Assembly (NCBI GenBank): GCA_947179485.1
Contig: OX359246.1
Location: forward strand, 18,972,001-19,036,000
Direction: 5' to 3'
Length of the DNA: 64,000 bases
From: Allacma fusca
Lineage: Eukaryota > Arthropoda > Collembola > Symphypleona > Sminthuridae
The translations under genes and the position numbers were made by a program. Shown one piece after another: positions 1-10,265 of the stretch. Positions within the stretch are counted from its first letter, which is position 1. Each line of letters starts with the position of its first letter. A model generated the notes under the pieces. That model did no database searches. It was not told where the DNA came from and saw only the letters and a program-made list of their open reading frames with translations.

Positions 1-1484
1 TAATTAGATAGTACTAACTCTACATACAACTATGTACATATATAAATAAAAGTAAAGCCACAATAAATATAATGATAGGAAACAAATATGTTTTTATTAA
101 ATACAGTAAAACACATTTTAATCCATCCGCACAAGAATAATTATTACCTTTCACAATAAATGACGCAAGTATAAAACGTCCTTATTTTAAATTATAAAAA
201 GAACATTCAGGACAAAATATTGGAGCTGCATAACTACTGAAATTGCTAGACTTGATTCATACAGAGAAAACACGTGAATTTTTTTGTTAACTGCACAGTA
301 CGGATGAAAATTTAATAAAAATATTGTGTTGAAGGTAGGTATGTATACATTATAGGTATTTTTATATGTTTAACTGACTTCACTTCACTATTTATTAAAG
401 TCTAAAATACTGTCTAGAAACCCAGGGAACACAGTTTGTGAGGTATAATTTAAACTCTACTACTTCTTTCAAAATCTGGCCAAGCAAATTAACACATTAT
501 AATAATTTATTTCGCGTTTAAAAATTAATAATTTTAAGCAAATTGGGAACGATGAAAGCAAGCCACTAATACACCAACTTGAAATTGGTTAACAGTTTAT
601 TCTTGCACTGGCCTCGCGCCCTCCTAATAAGCCTGCGCTGAAAGTCATTTCATAATTATTACGGAAAATGACAAGATTATGAACTCAGTTCAACTTGATC
701 CTGACATACTGAAAACATTATGAAGAACCCCAGCATCAGTAATATTTTGTGCACAATTTCAGAACCGTGTCACAAATGGTTCATTGTTAAGATGCATAAT
801 GGAAGTCATAATCTCCTTATGAAAATGACATGAACTGATTATGAATTGTGAGCATTAATTACGATATCATTATGATGTTCAGTGCTAGCTGGGTTAGCAT
901 CATAAAGACTCAATAAGACAAATTGTTGGTTTGTTAGAACGTTATTTTAAATTTCTTTCCTGGAAATTTTGAAATTTTTTACGTGTAATGTCTTACACCA
1001 GAAAATATGGTATTTCTACGTAAAATTTATATCCTGGCTGCTATTTCATCTAATTAGGCATTATAACGAGTACCAGAGCAAGCAATATTAAATCAAGGAA
1101 GTTACCTTTCTTAAATTTAAAAAACTCTCATTTATCTGCCTATTCTAATATTCTAGTTTCTAAATCTTCTAAATTCTATTTTTTTGCCTTATCTAACGCA
1201 AATGTAAGGAAGTTGGAGAAGTTTTTCGAAATTTTAAGGCAAGTTATGAATTCCAACATTTGTATTGTGAAGTTAAATTTCAAAATTATTCAAAAATGTA
1301 AATTTGATATTCGGCTTTAGCAAAAACCCAAGGATGTCCAAACCCGTGCTTTTAATTTATACACACGTGGTGCGATAATTTTTGTCTGTGATCCCGATGT
1401 ATTGCAAAATAGATGAGGGTAATGTTCTCTAATTTCCGGAGGTTATCACCACAAATATTGCAAGCAAATACAAAGTTTTGACAG
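1..1484. other. AT-rich stretch, no gene seen
   Basis: No open frame above noise and no recognisable RNA gene. Between about 620 and 895 the words ATTATGA and its complement recur, and the ends (TGCGCTGAA near 630, the complement of TTCAGTGC near 883) are loosely inverted. This could be an eroded terminal-repeat element, but I could not fix its borders or a target duplication. Confidence 0.5.
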
Positions 1485-1489
1485 GTAGG

Positions 1490-2240
1490 AGCTGGAAATT
1501 AATTTTATACAAACGGGGTGAATCACATATTTTTTGGAGTCATGTAGAAAATTATTTTTCGAAGTAAATTTTAGTTTCAGAATTGTAAATGTAAAGTACT
1601 GGCTAGGTTTAAAATTTGAGCATAAACTCTAATCTAAAATGTAATCAAAATTCGTGAAGCCAGAAATCAAGTAAAGAAAAATAAGGGAGTGAATGAAGTG
1701 TTTTTTAAACCGCGGCTTCATGCCGCTGTAAATAATTTCTTATTATATAATAAATTATATATATATTTATAAATTATTCTAGCCTTGACGCCACACAAGG
1801 TATTATTTCCGAAAATTATGACACTACCAAAAGTGGTCAGGTTAGAACTTAGAACGAACGCCAGTGCACATATGTTGAGCATTAGTGCGCTTTGATAATA
1901 AGAGATACATACATATGTTACTGTTACTCGCCCATATCAGGTATTGATAAATGTGAATAGTAAAAATATGCAGGAGCATTTTGATAGTTAGAAGTTTAAG
2001 GTGATTTTTTTACATACTAGTCTAATCATGTATTTTTTTGAGTCATGTGCAAGGTTTTTTAAAAGTGAACTTTAGTTTTTTAATTTTAATTGAAAATTAC
2101 TCGTTAGCATTCAAAATTTTAACGTAAATTCTAATTCAAAATGTAATCACAATTCTTGAAGTCAGAAATCAAGTGAGGAAAATAATGGAATGAATGTAAT
2201 GTTTTTAAACTACTGCTTCCACGTCGCATTAAGCATTTTT
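1490..2240. repeat. Diverged direct duplication of about 250 bp
   Basis: The stretch at roughly 1490-1740 recurs at roughly 1990-2240 in the same orientation. Shared landmarks in the same order are a TTTAGTTT tract, an ACTCTAAT/ATTCTAAT tract, AAATGTAATCA, GAAATCAAGT, a purine run with GGGAGTGAATG or GGAATGAATG, and a run into CTTC near the right end. Substitutions and small indels are frequent, so the duplication is old. No protein or known repeat family is recognised. The bases between the copies show nothing further. Confidence 0.55.
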
Positions 2241-3260
2241 TATTTACGCCCTATTTCAAATGCTTGTTTTTCAGTAAAAAATCCAAAGTATATCGGATGA
2301 AGCAAAACCGTTTGGACTGTGCGTAAGTCGGATAAATAAAAACAATGATGTTTAAATTTCCCTGTTTTGGTCTATTGTTTATTTCACAAACGTATTTACG
2401 AAAATCCGCTCTCTCTCTTTTAACACCCTTATCAAAATTCTAAGCTACGGAGATGTTGTAGGAAATTTGAATTGGATTAACGTTGGGATTTTTGACAATT
2501 TCTACCCAAAATTAGGAAAAATTCATTTTTGACTGTATGCATTTTAATTATACCCTCAAAATTGTTCTCCTAATTTTATACACCTGAATATGCAGTTTGC
2601 CTCTAAACGCATAAATCCTCTTCCCATATTTTTTTACATACGGAACTGTTAATGATGCATCGGAATTCCAAGGATATTCCCAACAAACCAGTGTAAATAG
2701 TAATTTTAGAACCAATTTTCAATTTAAAGCAGACAACTTGAAATTTGACCATTTCAAAAGCCAGTACTGTACAATTTGCTTCAAAAATTTGCATTGCAGT
2801 AAGTATTGCTTTAACACATCCAGTCGATATTTCTCCATAGCGTTTGAAAAAAATATCTGTTTGCAAAAAACACCTGTGGCATGAAAATAATACACATAAA
2901 AAGTAAATATTGACGAATATTTGATAAAAGCGAATTAAATACATTTTGTTTAACTATTTTTAGGAAAATGAAGATGGAATGTTGAAAGATATCATCATCA
3001 TATACATTTAAAAATCTATAAATTACTTAACGTCAGAGTAGTAGCATTATTTTAATTTATTGTTATTAAGAGAATAATATCTTGAGACTTGGTTCCCTAG
3101 GAAATGGTCCTACAGTGTTTCAAAATCCCAAGTTATTTTCAATTAGGCATGTCACAGTTTATGCAATTATAAACACACGAGTACATTCTTACTTGAAATT
3201 TAAAATGCTTGTGGTCAGTGAATAATTGAGAAAGACGGTTAAATGAATGACGTTTAAAAT
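2241..3260. other. Unannotated AT-rich stretch
   Basis: Mostly AT-rich sequence with no supported gene. One minus-strand open frame (2603-2944, 113 codons) contains hydrophobic segments, but it has no relative in the window and no recognisable family, so I do not call it a gene. Confidence 0.45.
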
Positions 3261-3261
3261 C

Positions 3262-3710
3262 TCTAAGTTCGAATCGAAATTTAAATTCGAATCGAAATTT
3301 AAATTCGAATCGAAATTTAAATTCGAATCGAAATTTAAATTCGAATCGAAATTTAAATTCGAATCGAAATTTAAATTCGAATCGAAATTTAAATTCGAAT
3401 CGAAATTTAAATTCGAATCAAAATTTAAATTCGAATCGAAATTTAAATTCGAATCGAAATTTAAATTCGAATCGAAATTTAAATTCGAATCGAAATTTAA
3501 ATTCGAATCGAAATTTAAATTCGAATCGAAATTTAAATTCGAATCGAAATTTAAATTCGAATCGAAATTTAAATTCGAATCGAAATTTAAATTCGAATCG
3601 AAATTTAAATTCGAATCGAAATCTATATTCGAATCGAAGTTTAAATTCGAATCGAAATTTATATTCGAATCGAAGTTTAAATTTGAATCGAAGTTCAAGT
3701 TCTAATTGAA
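3262..3710. repeat. 18-bp satellite array, about 24 copies
   Basis: Monomer AAATTTAAATTCGAATCG repeated head to tail with very few changes in the centre and more at the right edge (3620-3710). Because the period is a multiple of three and lacks stops, both strands are open for about 150 codons (Phe-Glu-Ser-Lys type on plus, Asn-Phe-Asp-Ser type on minus). This is an artefact of the repeat, not a protein. Decayed relatives of the monomer occur at 31510-31730, 32840-33230, 48250-48465 and 49575-49970. Confidence 0.9.
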
Positions 3711-3769
3711 GTCCATGTTTTAATAAAATCGATTTAAAATTGAAGTTTAGGCTGAAGTTCATGTGCTCA

Positions 3770-4025
3770 TACTGTAAAGTCAGTAGTCGTCACGGGAACA
3801 GGTAACACCCGGGTACAGGGGAACTGGAACGAGTACAGGAACGGGTACGGTAACAAATATTTTGTTCCCAGTCAGTTTGGATATAGGAACAGGAACAAAC
3901 TCGGAGGTGGACCCGACCACGGGGAACAGGAACCGATGTTTTCAATTTGTTCCCTTTCCCGTCGGGAACGGGTACGCTCTACGCTGATCTCGTTCCCATA
4001 CCTGTTGTTCCCGGGATCGAGTGGA
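3770..4025. mobile_element. Truncated GGGAACAGG-type element
   Basis: Made of degenerate GGGAACAGG and GGGTACAGG words pointing inward from both sides, like the hAT-type element at 26740-27520. The ends (TAGTCGTCACGGGAACAGG on the left, the complement of a similar word near 4020) are only loosely inverted. No clean target duplication is visible. Shorter, right-truncated relatives sit at 33265-33480 and 50003-50218 in the tandem units, with the same left flank. Confidence 0.5.
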
Positions 4026-4904
4026 TGCTTTTTCCAACTTCTAGAAGCGCACTCAATTGATCGTGGAAGACTTGATAGTTTATTTAGGTAGAAAATTCAA
4101 TGTGCATATTCTATTCCATTTCAATCTTTTTTTCCTACAATTTCTACACACACACATATCTTCGCCTTAAAGCTAATAATGTTAGAACTCCTAATTCAGT
4201 ACAATTGCAGTATTTTCTAGAATAGTTCTGCAAGTTCGTATGATAAATATTAAAGCAATTATTATTAGTTTTTACTTTTGCTGCAAGTTTTACCCGTGAA
4301 AAATTATTGTTAGAATTTGTTGAAGAATTAATAATGTTTTATGTCAAATAAGACTAACAAAGGGAAACTATTCCGGTTGACATATATTTTTCAGATGTTT
4401 TGTCTATGCAGAAAATTATCTTTAGCTTAGCAATTGGTCTCATATATTAAGTACCATTTTGAAACCTTCATCAGGATTCAATTTTATTATTGAAAGAGTA
4501 ACATGAATGCTCTGTACATTGTTGAATTCTTTCCCAATAAATATTTTAAAGTGTTGATATTCACTCTACTCGGTACGTATATAATCTCTGCTGAATAAAC
4601 AACCAGTTATTACACTGTTACGTTTTGCTGTAGGGGTGCGTTTAGCTGCCCTGCATCTTGTCTGTTTTTAGGGTGACGCCAGCCTCTATTAAAATAGCTT
4701 TGTCCGTACGTCCGTGTGTCCCTCCGCACGAGAACTTGAAAACTACCACGCCAATTTTAATGAAATGTTTTATGGACATTACTTGTGTCAAACGTAAGGC
4801 TGATGTCATTCCATTAAGGGCCTCTTTTACGTCCTCACATTATTCTTACTCTCAGACACACGTAAATATGTTCATTTTAATAAATACTGCTTTAATACTT
4901 AACA
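4026..4904. repeat. Diverged relative of the 33.5-33.9 kb repeat block
   Basis: From about 4430 to 4830 the sequence follows 33535-33905 and 50273-50643 in the same order, including ATATTAAGTACCATTTTGAA, CATGAATGCTCT, a Gly-Arg-Thr-like GTCCGTACGTCCGTGTGTCC tract, and the AATGAAATGTTTT stretch. The part 4026-4430 is AT-rich and unmatched. No gene is supported. The open frame over the GTCCGT tract recurs only because the DNA recurs. Confidence 0.6.
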
Positions 4905-4912
4905 CCACCATA

Positions 4913-5055
4913 CAGGGGTTGATTAATAAAATAATTTTTACCCTGACCCTAACCTTTAAAATAGATTCGTGGACCTTTACACATGCAATCTGAAGACATT
5001 AGTCAACATTGTTTTTACCCTGGCCAGGATGGGTCGCCCCGTAAATCCACCCCTG
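4913..5055 (-). mobile_element. Short hAT-type MITE (CAGGGGT ends)
   Basis: 143-bp element with ends CAGGGGTTGATTAAT and, complemented, CAGGGGTGGATTTACGGGG. It is flanked by CCACCATA (4905-4912) and CTACCATA (5056-5063), an 8-bp duplication with one mismatch. The interior is GGGCCAGGGTAAA-type words. It is the same family, in inverted orientation, as 31126-31301 and 47870-48045. CAGGG ends with 8-bp duplications are typical of hAT elements. There is no coding capacity. Confidence 0.8.
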
Positions 5056-5296
5056 CTACCATATTTTAAATACTAGTTCAGTCTGTTTTTCTTAAAACTG
5101 CCATTCCCATAGTCAATCATTTGTTTCAGCTACACACATGTAATGTACATACATTTTAAATAGCGTCCTAATATTGAGGCCAAATATTATTGGGCTACAA
5201 TCAACCAATTCCATATTATTAGAAAAATAATTTGGGGCTAGTTGAGCTGCTGCACGGTCCCAAGGAATGGAGCGTGATAGGGCTCTCTGTGTACAG

Positions 5297-6906
5297 CAGG
5301 GTGCCCAGATTATTCGATTCTCAAATCAGGACTTCTAAGTGAGTTTTAAAAATATCAAAAACCAAATACGTTTTAAGTAATTTAACTATTAGTATTTGGC
5401 TTGCATATGCGAAAAATTTGTTAATTCTGGTTTCAGAATATTTCAAAAAATGGTTACCCTCATTCATCAGAATCTTCATGAAAATTTAACAAAGTATCTT
5501 AAAGCAATTATTGTAAAATTGTTTTTTTATTTCTTCCATCTGATACAATAGAAAGTTAACATTCCTGAGATATCATTTAATTTATCAAAGATTTGAGTAA
5601 AAATGGAGCTAGAACATTTTGAACTAAAGCGGCAACTTTGGTTTTTCCAAAAGGTAATGAAACTGATTTTAGAATCTGTAAATGTTAGTCTCAATAAACT
5701 CCAAAGACAATCCGAACATGTGAAAAGTTGATGATGCTTTACTCCATGATGCGTTAGGGCTAATTCGGCAGCTGTAGTTTTGTCATCACTGTTTTTTTAA
5801 ATGCTTGTAACAGCCATATTTGCTTGACTAATGCACTTAGTTTGTTCTCCAATTTTCTGTTAAAATATGCTTTTTAAAATCTGTGATCCCATCATTAGCA
5901 CAACTTGCATGAAATCTACACATGCTGCACCAAAAGTACTAATCTTCTTTGCTGCTACACTTAATAAAACAATATTACCTTTTCCACTACACATTGTAAA
6001 ACAACTATTCTTAGGCATTACGAAAATTTAATTAAGACAATTTTTACCGATCTTAACCAGAAACGAAATCTTTCAATTAAACTTTTAGTGTGGACCCATG
6101 TACCTAGTACTCGGACCAATTCAATTCTGAATTAAAAATTTTTGGTTCAGTTCAATTCATTTCAAATCAATTCACTTCATTTTTATTCAATTCCAGATGA
6201 AATTGAACCGATTGTTTCAGTTCATAACTTTGAATTGAACTGAATCGTTTCCCTTGAATTGAAGTTCAAAAATACCATTGTCCCTTATAATAAAAATCCA
6301 CGTTTACAAGCTCTCCCGATCCTCCAGTTTAGCCATTTATACCGTTAATTTAGTTACCTTGTTTTGTGCGCTTGGAAAACATTGCTGTCGTTTCTAGAAA
6401 GCGTATTTTTTAAATATATCTGCCGACCTTTGGTTAACGATTCAGTTTAATTTAATTCAAAATTTGAACAACTGAATTTGTTTTTACTAAAATAAATCCA
6501 ACATCTAGTTTCAATTCTGTTCCGCATGCGAATTGAACTGAATTGAAAAAACTTGAGCTGAACTGAACCGTTCCCACCACTACATGTACCTGTCAGATAT
6601 CATAAACTGTTATTGGTATTTGTAAGTCAATACTACAGAAATGTTCTGTACAACTGCAGTGTCGGTCAATCCTAAATTAAGCCGTTTAAAATTAAACTAT
6701 TAAAATCATTTTACATACTGTTAGTATTATAATGGAATTGATGATAAGTAGTGACAAATTTTAGTCACTTTACCCCAAAGTGCTACAAAGTGATATTTGT
6801 GCTAGCTACTTTGAAATCAGAACTAATTTCAAGCTCATCAGGTCATCAGGTGAACCTACGTCAAATCAGAACAGTCCTGATCAAATCAGGACTTCTGGGC
6901 ACCCTG
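5297..6906. mobile_element. Probable hAT-type element with CAGGGTGCCCAGA ends
   Basis: Ends CAGGGTGCCCAGA and TCTGGGCACCCTG are inverted. Just inside both ends the word CAAATCAGGACT repeats, giving subterminal repeats. The flanking 8-mers GTGTACAG (5289-5296) and CTGTACAG (6909-6916) match at 7 of 8 positions, but only if two extra bases are allowed at the right end, so the duplication is probable rather than clean. The core (5350-6100) is AT-rich with no transposase frame. It carries a nested element at 6105-6582. Confidence 0.6.
6105..6582. mobile_element. Nested hAT-type MITE, TTGAACTGAATT arms
   Basis: 478-bp element starting TAGTACTCGG and ending in the complement of TAGTGGTGGG. It is flanked by perfect 8-bp duplications CATGTACC (6097-6104 and 6583-6590). 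Both arms consist of degenerate AATTGAACTGAA/AATTCAATTC words, and the middle is AT-rich. TAGTGGTGGG ends with an 8-bp duplication fit hAT elements. There is no coding capacity. It is inserted into the older element 5297-6906. Confidence 0.85.
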
Positions 6907-7048
6907 GACTGTACAGTGAAGGCGCTGCCCGAGTATTACGTTCGCAGGAACCCCCTCCCCTCGTCTACTACAGCGAGCAAGCAATGCTTGCATGCTGGCT
7001 AACGCCTGACATAGATATGTATATAAATTACCCGTTTCGGATTTTCCC

Positions 7049-7163
7049 CGATTTGACTGCCGGCAGACGCAAATATGCACTTTTTAAAAATTTTACAACG
7101 TAGTCTTTATGGTTTCCTGGAGTATAAATATTTTTAAAAGTGCATATTTGCGTCTGCCGACAT
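7049..7163. repeat. Hairpin element, TGCCGGCAGACGC arms
   Basis: TGCCGGCAGACGCAAATATG at the left is mirrored at 7131-7163, with a short loop between. Relatives lie at 32060-32175 and 48797-48913, where the arms are about 38 bp. The arm core TGCCGGCA is itself palindromic. This looks like a short fold-back MITE. Its target duplication is not clear. Confidence 0.65.
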
Positions 7164-7324
7164 TCAAAAATAATTCCATAGTTAAAAAAACGTGCATGTG
7201 ATTTTTCAATAAAATCCGAAAAGAAGAATGTAGTATCTAGTTAGACAATACAATTGATATAACCCATCTTCTCATATTCGAATTGGTATAGCTATAATAA
7301 GTTTCTTGACCTTCCCATTGGTAT

Positions 7325-7960
7325 TTACGGTAAAAAAACTTGCTGAACTTTTGTTTCATCCAATTTTTCATCTAATGGGTCCTGTAAGTATTTCATAAAA
7401 TAGTTACTTTCACGGGTGGCCATTTTAAAAAACAGACCCGGCCAACGATGGAGCATACAAACGGAAACGATTAAATTTTTTGGATGATTTTTCAGTAGAA
7501 CGCCAACTTCGTCTTTAATACCATTACGTAAATACATACGAATGATGTCATATACATATAGTCAGGATTGACAGTGTATTATTGCTTATAGTCAGTGAAT
7601 CACAAAAAGACTCTACTTTGCATGACATCATTTGAGTCCAGTCTAATTCTATCTTTTCAAACATTTTGCGTTTATTTTTAAAGAACTTAAAATAATCAGA
7701 CGCAATTAAACATTCAAATCCCCTTTCGTTGTCAGTGATCACCAAAAACGCTGATGTAGAGTTCTCATAAATCAAAATGTGTCTGGTTGGCAGTATCGAT
7801 ACAATTTGAAATTACATACGGCATATTGAAATCGGGTCTGTTATGAATATTTTCTAAAGAAAGAACATGTTGTACATACAGGGAGACCACAATCATTTGT
7901 CTCCCTCTGACTCACATAAGGCAATCCATGATGCAACACTTAATTAAGGATTTGTAGCTA
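7325..7960 (-). pseudogene. Decayed minus-strand gene with Ulp1-like (C48) cysteine protease motif
   Basis: Read on the minus strand from 7960 down, three conserved pieces occur. The first (about 7945-7868) reads GLPYVSQRETNDCGLPVC, which carries the Gln-x5-Cys spacing and Asp-Cys-Gly core of Ulp1/SENP proteases. The second (about 7770-7560) contains STSAFLVITDNERGFECL. The third (7537-7325) contains KNLIVSVCMLHRWPGLFF. The first two recur in units 2 and 3 and are better preserved there in part. The pieces are in different frames with no full protease domain, so the locus is broken. C48 proteases occur both in host SUMO pathways and in DNA transposons, and I cannot tell which this was. Confidence 0.45.
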
Positions 7961-8981
7961 ATTTATTCCCAGGTTTACCAAAATTTTTTCATTGACCTTT
8001 CTCCAACTACTGAACAATTCAGGCTCAGATGAAAGTAACAAAAAGCTTGTTTTCTGTTTTCTGTAAAATATCTTACAAGTTAGAATGAAAGCATTTAAAA
8101 CTCTCGAAGAATCCAAAAATGAAGGAATTGTCAGCAAAAAATGATTTTGCTTGACAGTTCTTCTCGCTGAGACCTCAAATAATGAAGCAGGTCAATTAAT
8201 TAAATTTGAGGAGATATGAAACTAAATCACTGCAAAACGGGTCAACCAAATATTTTATTAGTATTCGCTGTGTGAGCTAGATAGATCGACAAATGCTTGT
8301 AGACACCCTGTACATGAACATCGGAAGATACTGTATTAAATAGCAAACGACGGAGTCACTGCAGTGTGTATTGAGTTGATAGGAAACACGCTCTTATGAA
8401 GTGTAACCTATGCGATGAGCACATAAAATCCTTATCGTTTTAATGCTTGGTTTGGATAATTTGTCTCTTTATCTTTTCAGCATAGCTTTAGTGGGAAAGT
8501 CCACTTTAGGAGTCACGAGTTTTGAAGGCTTGCTGAATTTGAATATTGTTTTGACGCATTTACAGTTAGACTGGAGGATTACGATTTGCATTTACAGCGA
8601 GATATTTTCAGGCAATTCTTCCTTTCGTGTGCAGGTATTAAAAAGTGCATTTGGAAGCTGCAATTAACAGACAACTGTTCTCACATCATTTCAAAAAACC
8701 CAATCACTTGTTCTTGTAATGAGTTCTGACCTCTGACCTCCAATAATTCCTCTCTTGGACTTCTCTCAATTCGCAGATATGTAAGTTCATTTTTTGCGTA
8801 ACTCGAACTGAAAATAAAATTATTGCCTTGATCTCTTTCCACTTTGACAGGGAAGCCAAAAGACTGAAGAAAATAAGTACAGCATGCCGAAAATATTTCT
8901 CCCCCTATACTGAAAAACTGAAAAGGACATCGCTTAATCCCTACGAGAAAATACCCTCTGTTCGATTTTAACAAAAAATTA
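7961..8981. repeat. Unit-specific spacer of the segmental array (unit 1)
   Basis: Homologous to 34870-35888 and 51605-52630. It contains a plus-strand stretch (about 8560-8660) that in units 2 and 3 lies in a 65-codon open frame (LEDYDSHLQRDIFRQLFLSC). Unit 1 has lost that frame. A possible exon is not excluded, but no family is recognised. The words GACACCCTGTAC near 8304 resemble the terminal word of Tc1/mariner-type elements. Confidence 0.5.
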
Positions 8982-8989
8982 CTGCACGG

Positions 8990-10265
8990 TAGTGCCCCTC
9001 ATGGGTACAGGTTTTACCCGGGTATTTGGGTACAGGTTCAGGTACAGGTACGTATCAGGTACATACTTCTTGTACCCATCCAATTTGGGTACAGGTTCAG
9101 GTTCAGTCGTTAGATACCTGAAAATTCAGGTCCAGGTTCAGGTATGGGTACAGGTACAAAATGAAATCTTTTGGGTATAAACCCATCAAGTACGGGTACG
9201 CACTGGGTAAATACCTGAACCTGAATGTAAAATACCTGAACTTTCAGGTACTTTTCAGTCAATAATAATTTCCAAGTAACGCCTGTAAAGGTGTTGTTGA
9301 GCTTTAAAAACTCCTCCGAATTTTTGACCTTGAAACATTTTACATTAAAATTTATACGTATAAACTCAGTCAGGAAAACTAATTCCACCGTATAGGAACG
9401 CGTGGCTAGTTACCCAGCATAGCATTAGCTGGAATGACCAGAGATTTTTTATCAGTTCCTGGAACTGCTAAAGAACAGAGATCTAAGATTGAGCGAGCCT
9501 TCTCTTATGGCCCAGATCTTCTGACGCATAAACGCTTATATAAGAGTGGAGTTACGGTAGGAAATGTTTTTGTTTCAAAGCTTGGCTCAAGTTAAAATCT
9601 GAGGAGTTTGAATCTATAAAAATGTTTTCCATTGCAAAAGCAATTGCAGGGTGCAAAACAAATTCTTAATCGTTTAATTTCTCGACATTATTGAACGTTT
9701 AGGAAATATTACACTGCATTTGTATTGTTGGATTGAACTTATTCATATCGTAGATTTTGCTATCTATTATCCTTTTCTACCTTTATGTAATCATTTTTAG
9801 CCACTGATAATTCCAGTACTTAGTCGTTCTTTCGAAGAATAAATAATAAAAATATATCTAATCTGATAAATAAATTTATTGAGTCAAAATGTCGCAGATA
9901 TTTAAATTTTTTATTTCGTGTAAAATATTTGGTAATCCTTTAAATTAGTAGAATGGAAAATACCCGGGTAGGTTCAGGTACTTTTAAAATATACCCGGGT
10001 ACAGGTACTTTTTTGGGTACTTTTTGGGTACAGGTACTTTTAAAATATACCCGGGTACAGGTACTTTTTTGGGTACTTTTTGGGTACAGGTACTTTTCAG
10101 GTACAGGTACTCCTGATTTGGTTTGAGTACAGGTACAGGTTCAGGAAAATTGAACCCAGGTATTCAGGTACAGGTACGGGTATAGGTTTAAAAAATCCAT
10201 ATACCCATGATTCAGGTACAGGTTCAGGTCCAGGTGCAACATTTTTGTACCCATGCGGAGCACTA
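8990..10265. mobile_element. hAT-type non-autonomous element, GGGTACAGG arms
   Basis: 1276-bp element with 19-bp inverted ends TAGTGCCCCTCATGGGTAC and (complemented right end) TAGTGCTCCGCATGGGTAC, 17 of 19 matching. It is flanked by perfect 8-bp duplications CTGCACGG (8982-8989 and 10266-10273). Both arms (8998-9255 and 9958-10260) are long runs of degenerate GGGTACAGGTTCAGG words, inverted relative to each other. The core 9260-9955 is AT-rich with no transposase. It sits exactly at the edge of the fold-back repeat, and the matching sites in units 3 and 4 are uninterrupted. Confidence 0.92.

Larger units (their letters stand above)
5087..7110 (-). mobile_element. Diverged copy of the 1.1-kb GAGTCTG-ended element, split by an insertion
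   Basis: 5087-5296 and 6918-7100 together match, in reverse complement, parts of 32000-32833: an AGTCTGTTTTT end, a GCCATTCCCATAGT block, a block around GAGCTGC and GGAGCGTGAT, and the GACTGCCGGCAGACGC block. The copy is interrupted by the element at 5297-6906. No gene is supported. Confidence 0.6.

Noticed and set aside
2603-2944. 113-codon minus-strand open frame
   Set aside because: Some hydrophobic segments, but no start context, splice partner, relative in the window or recognised family.
3262-3710. CRISPR-like regular repeat
   Set aside because: There are no spacers. It is a head-to-tail satellite in a eukaryotic setting.
3189-3762. Open frames of 110-170 codons on both strands
   Set aside because: They are translations of the 18-bp satellite. 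The period is a multiple of three and has no stop.
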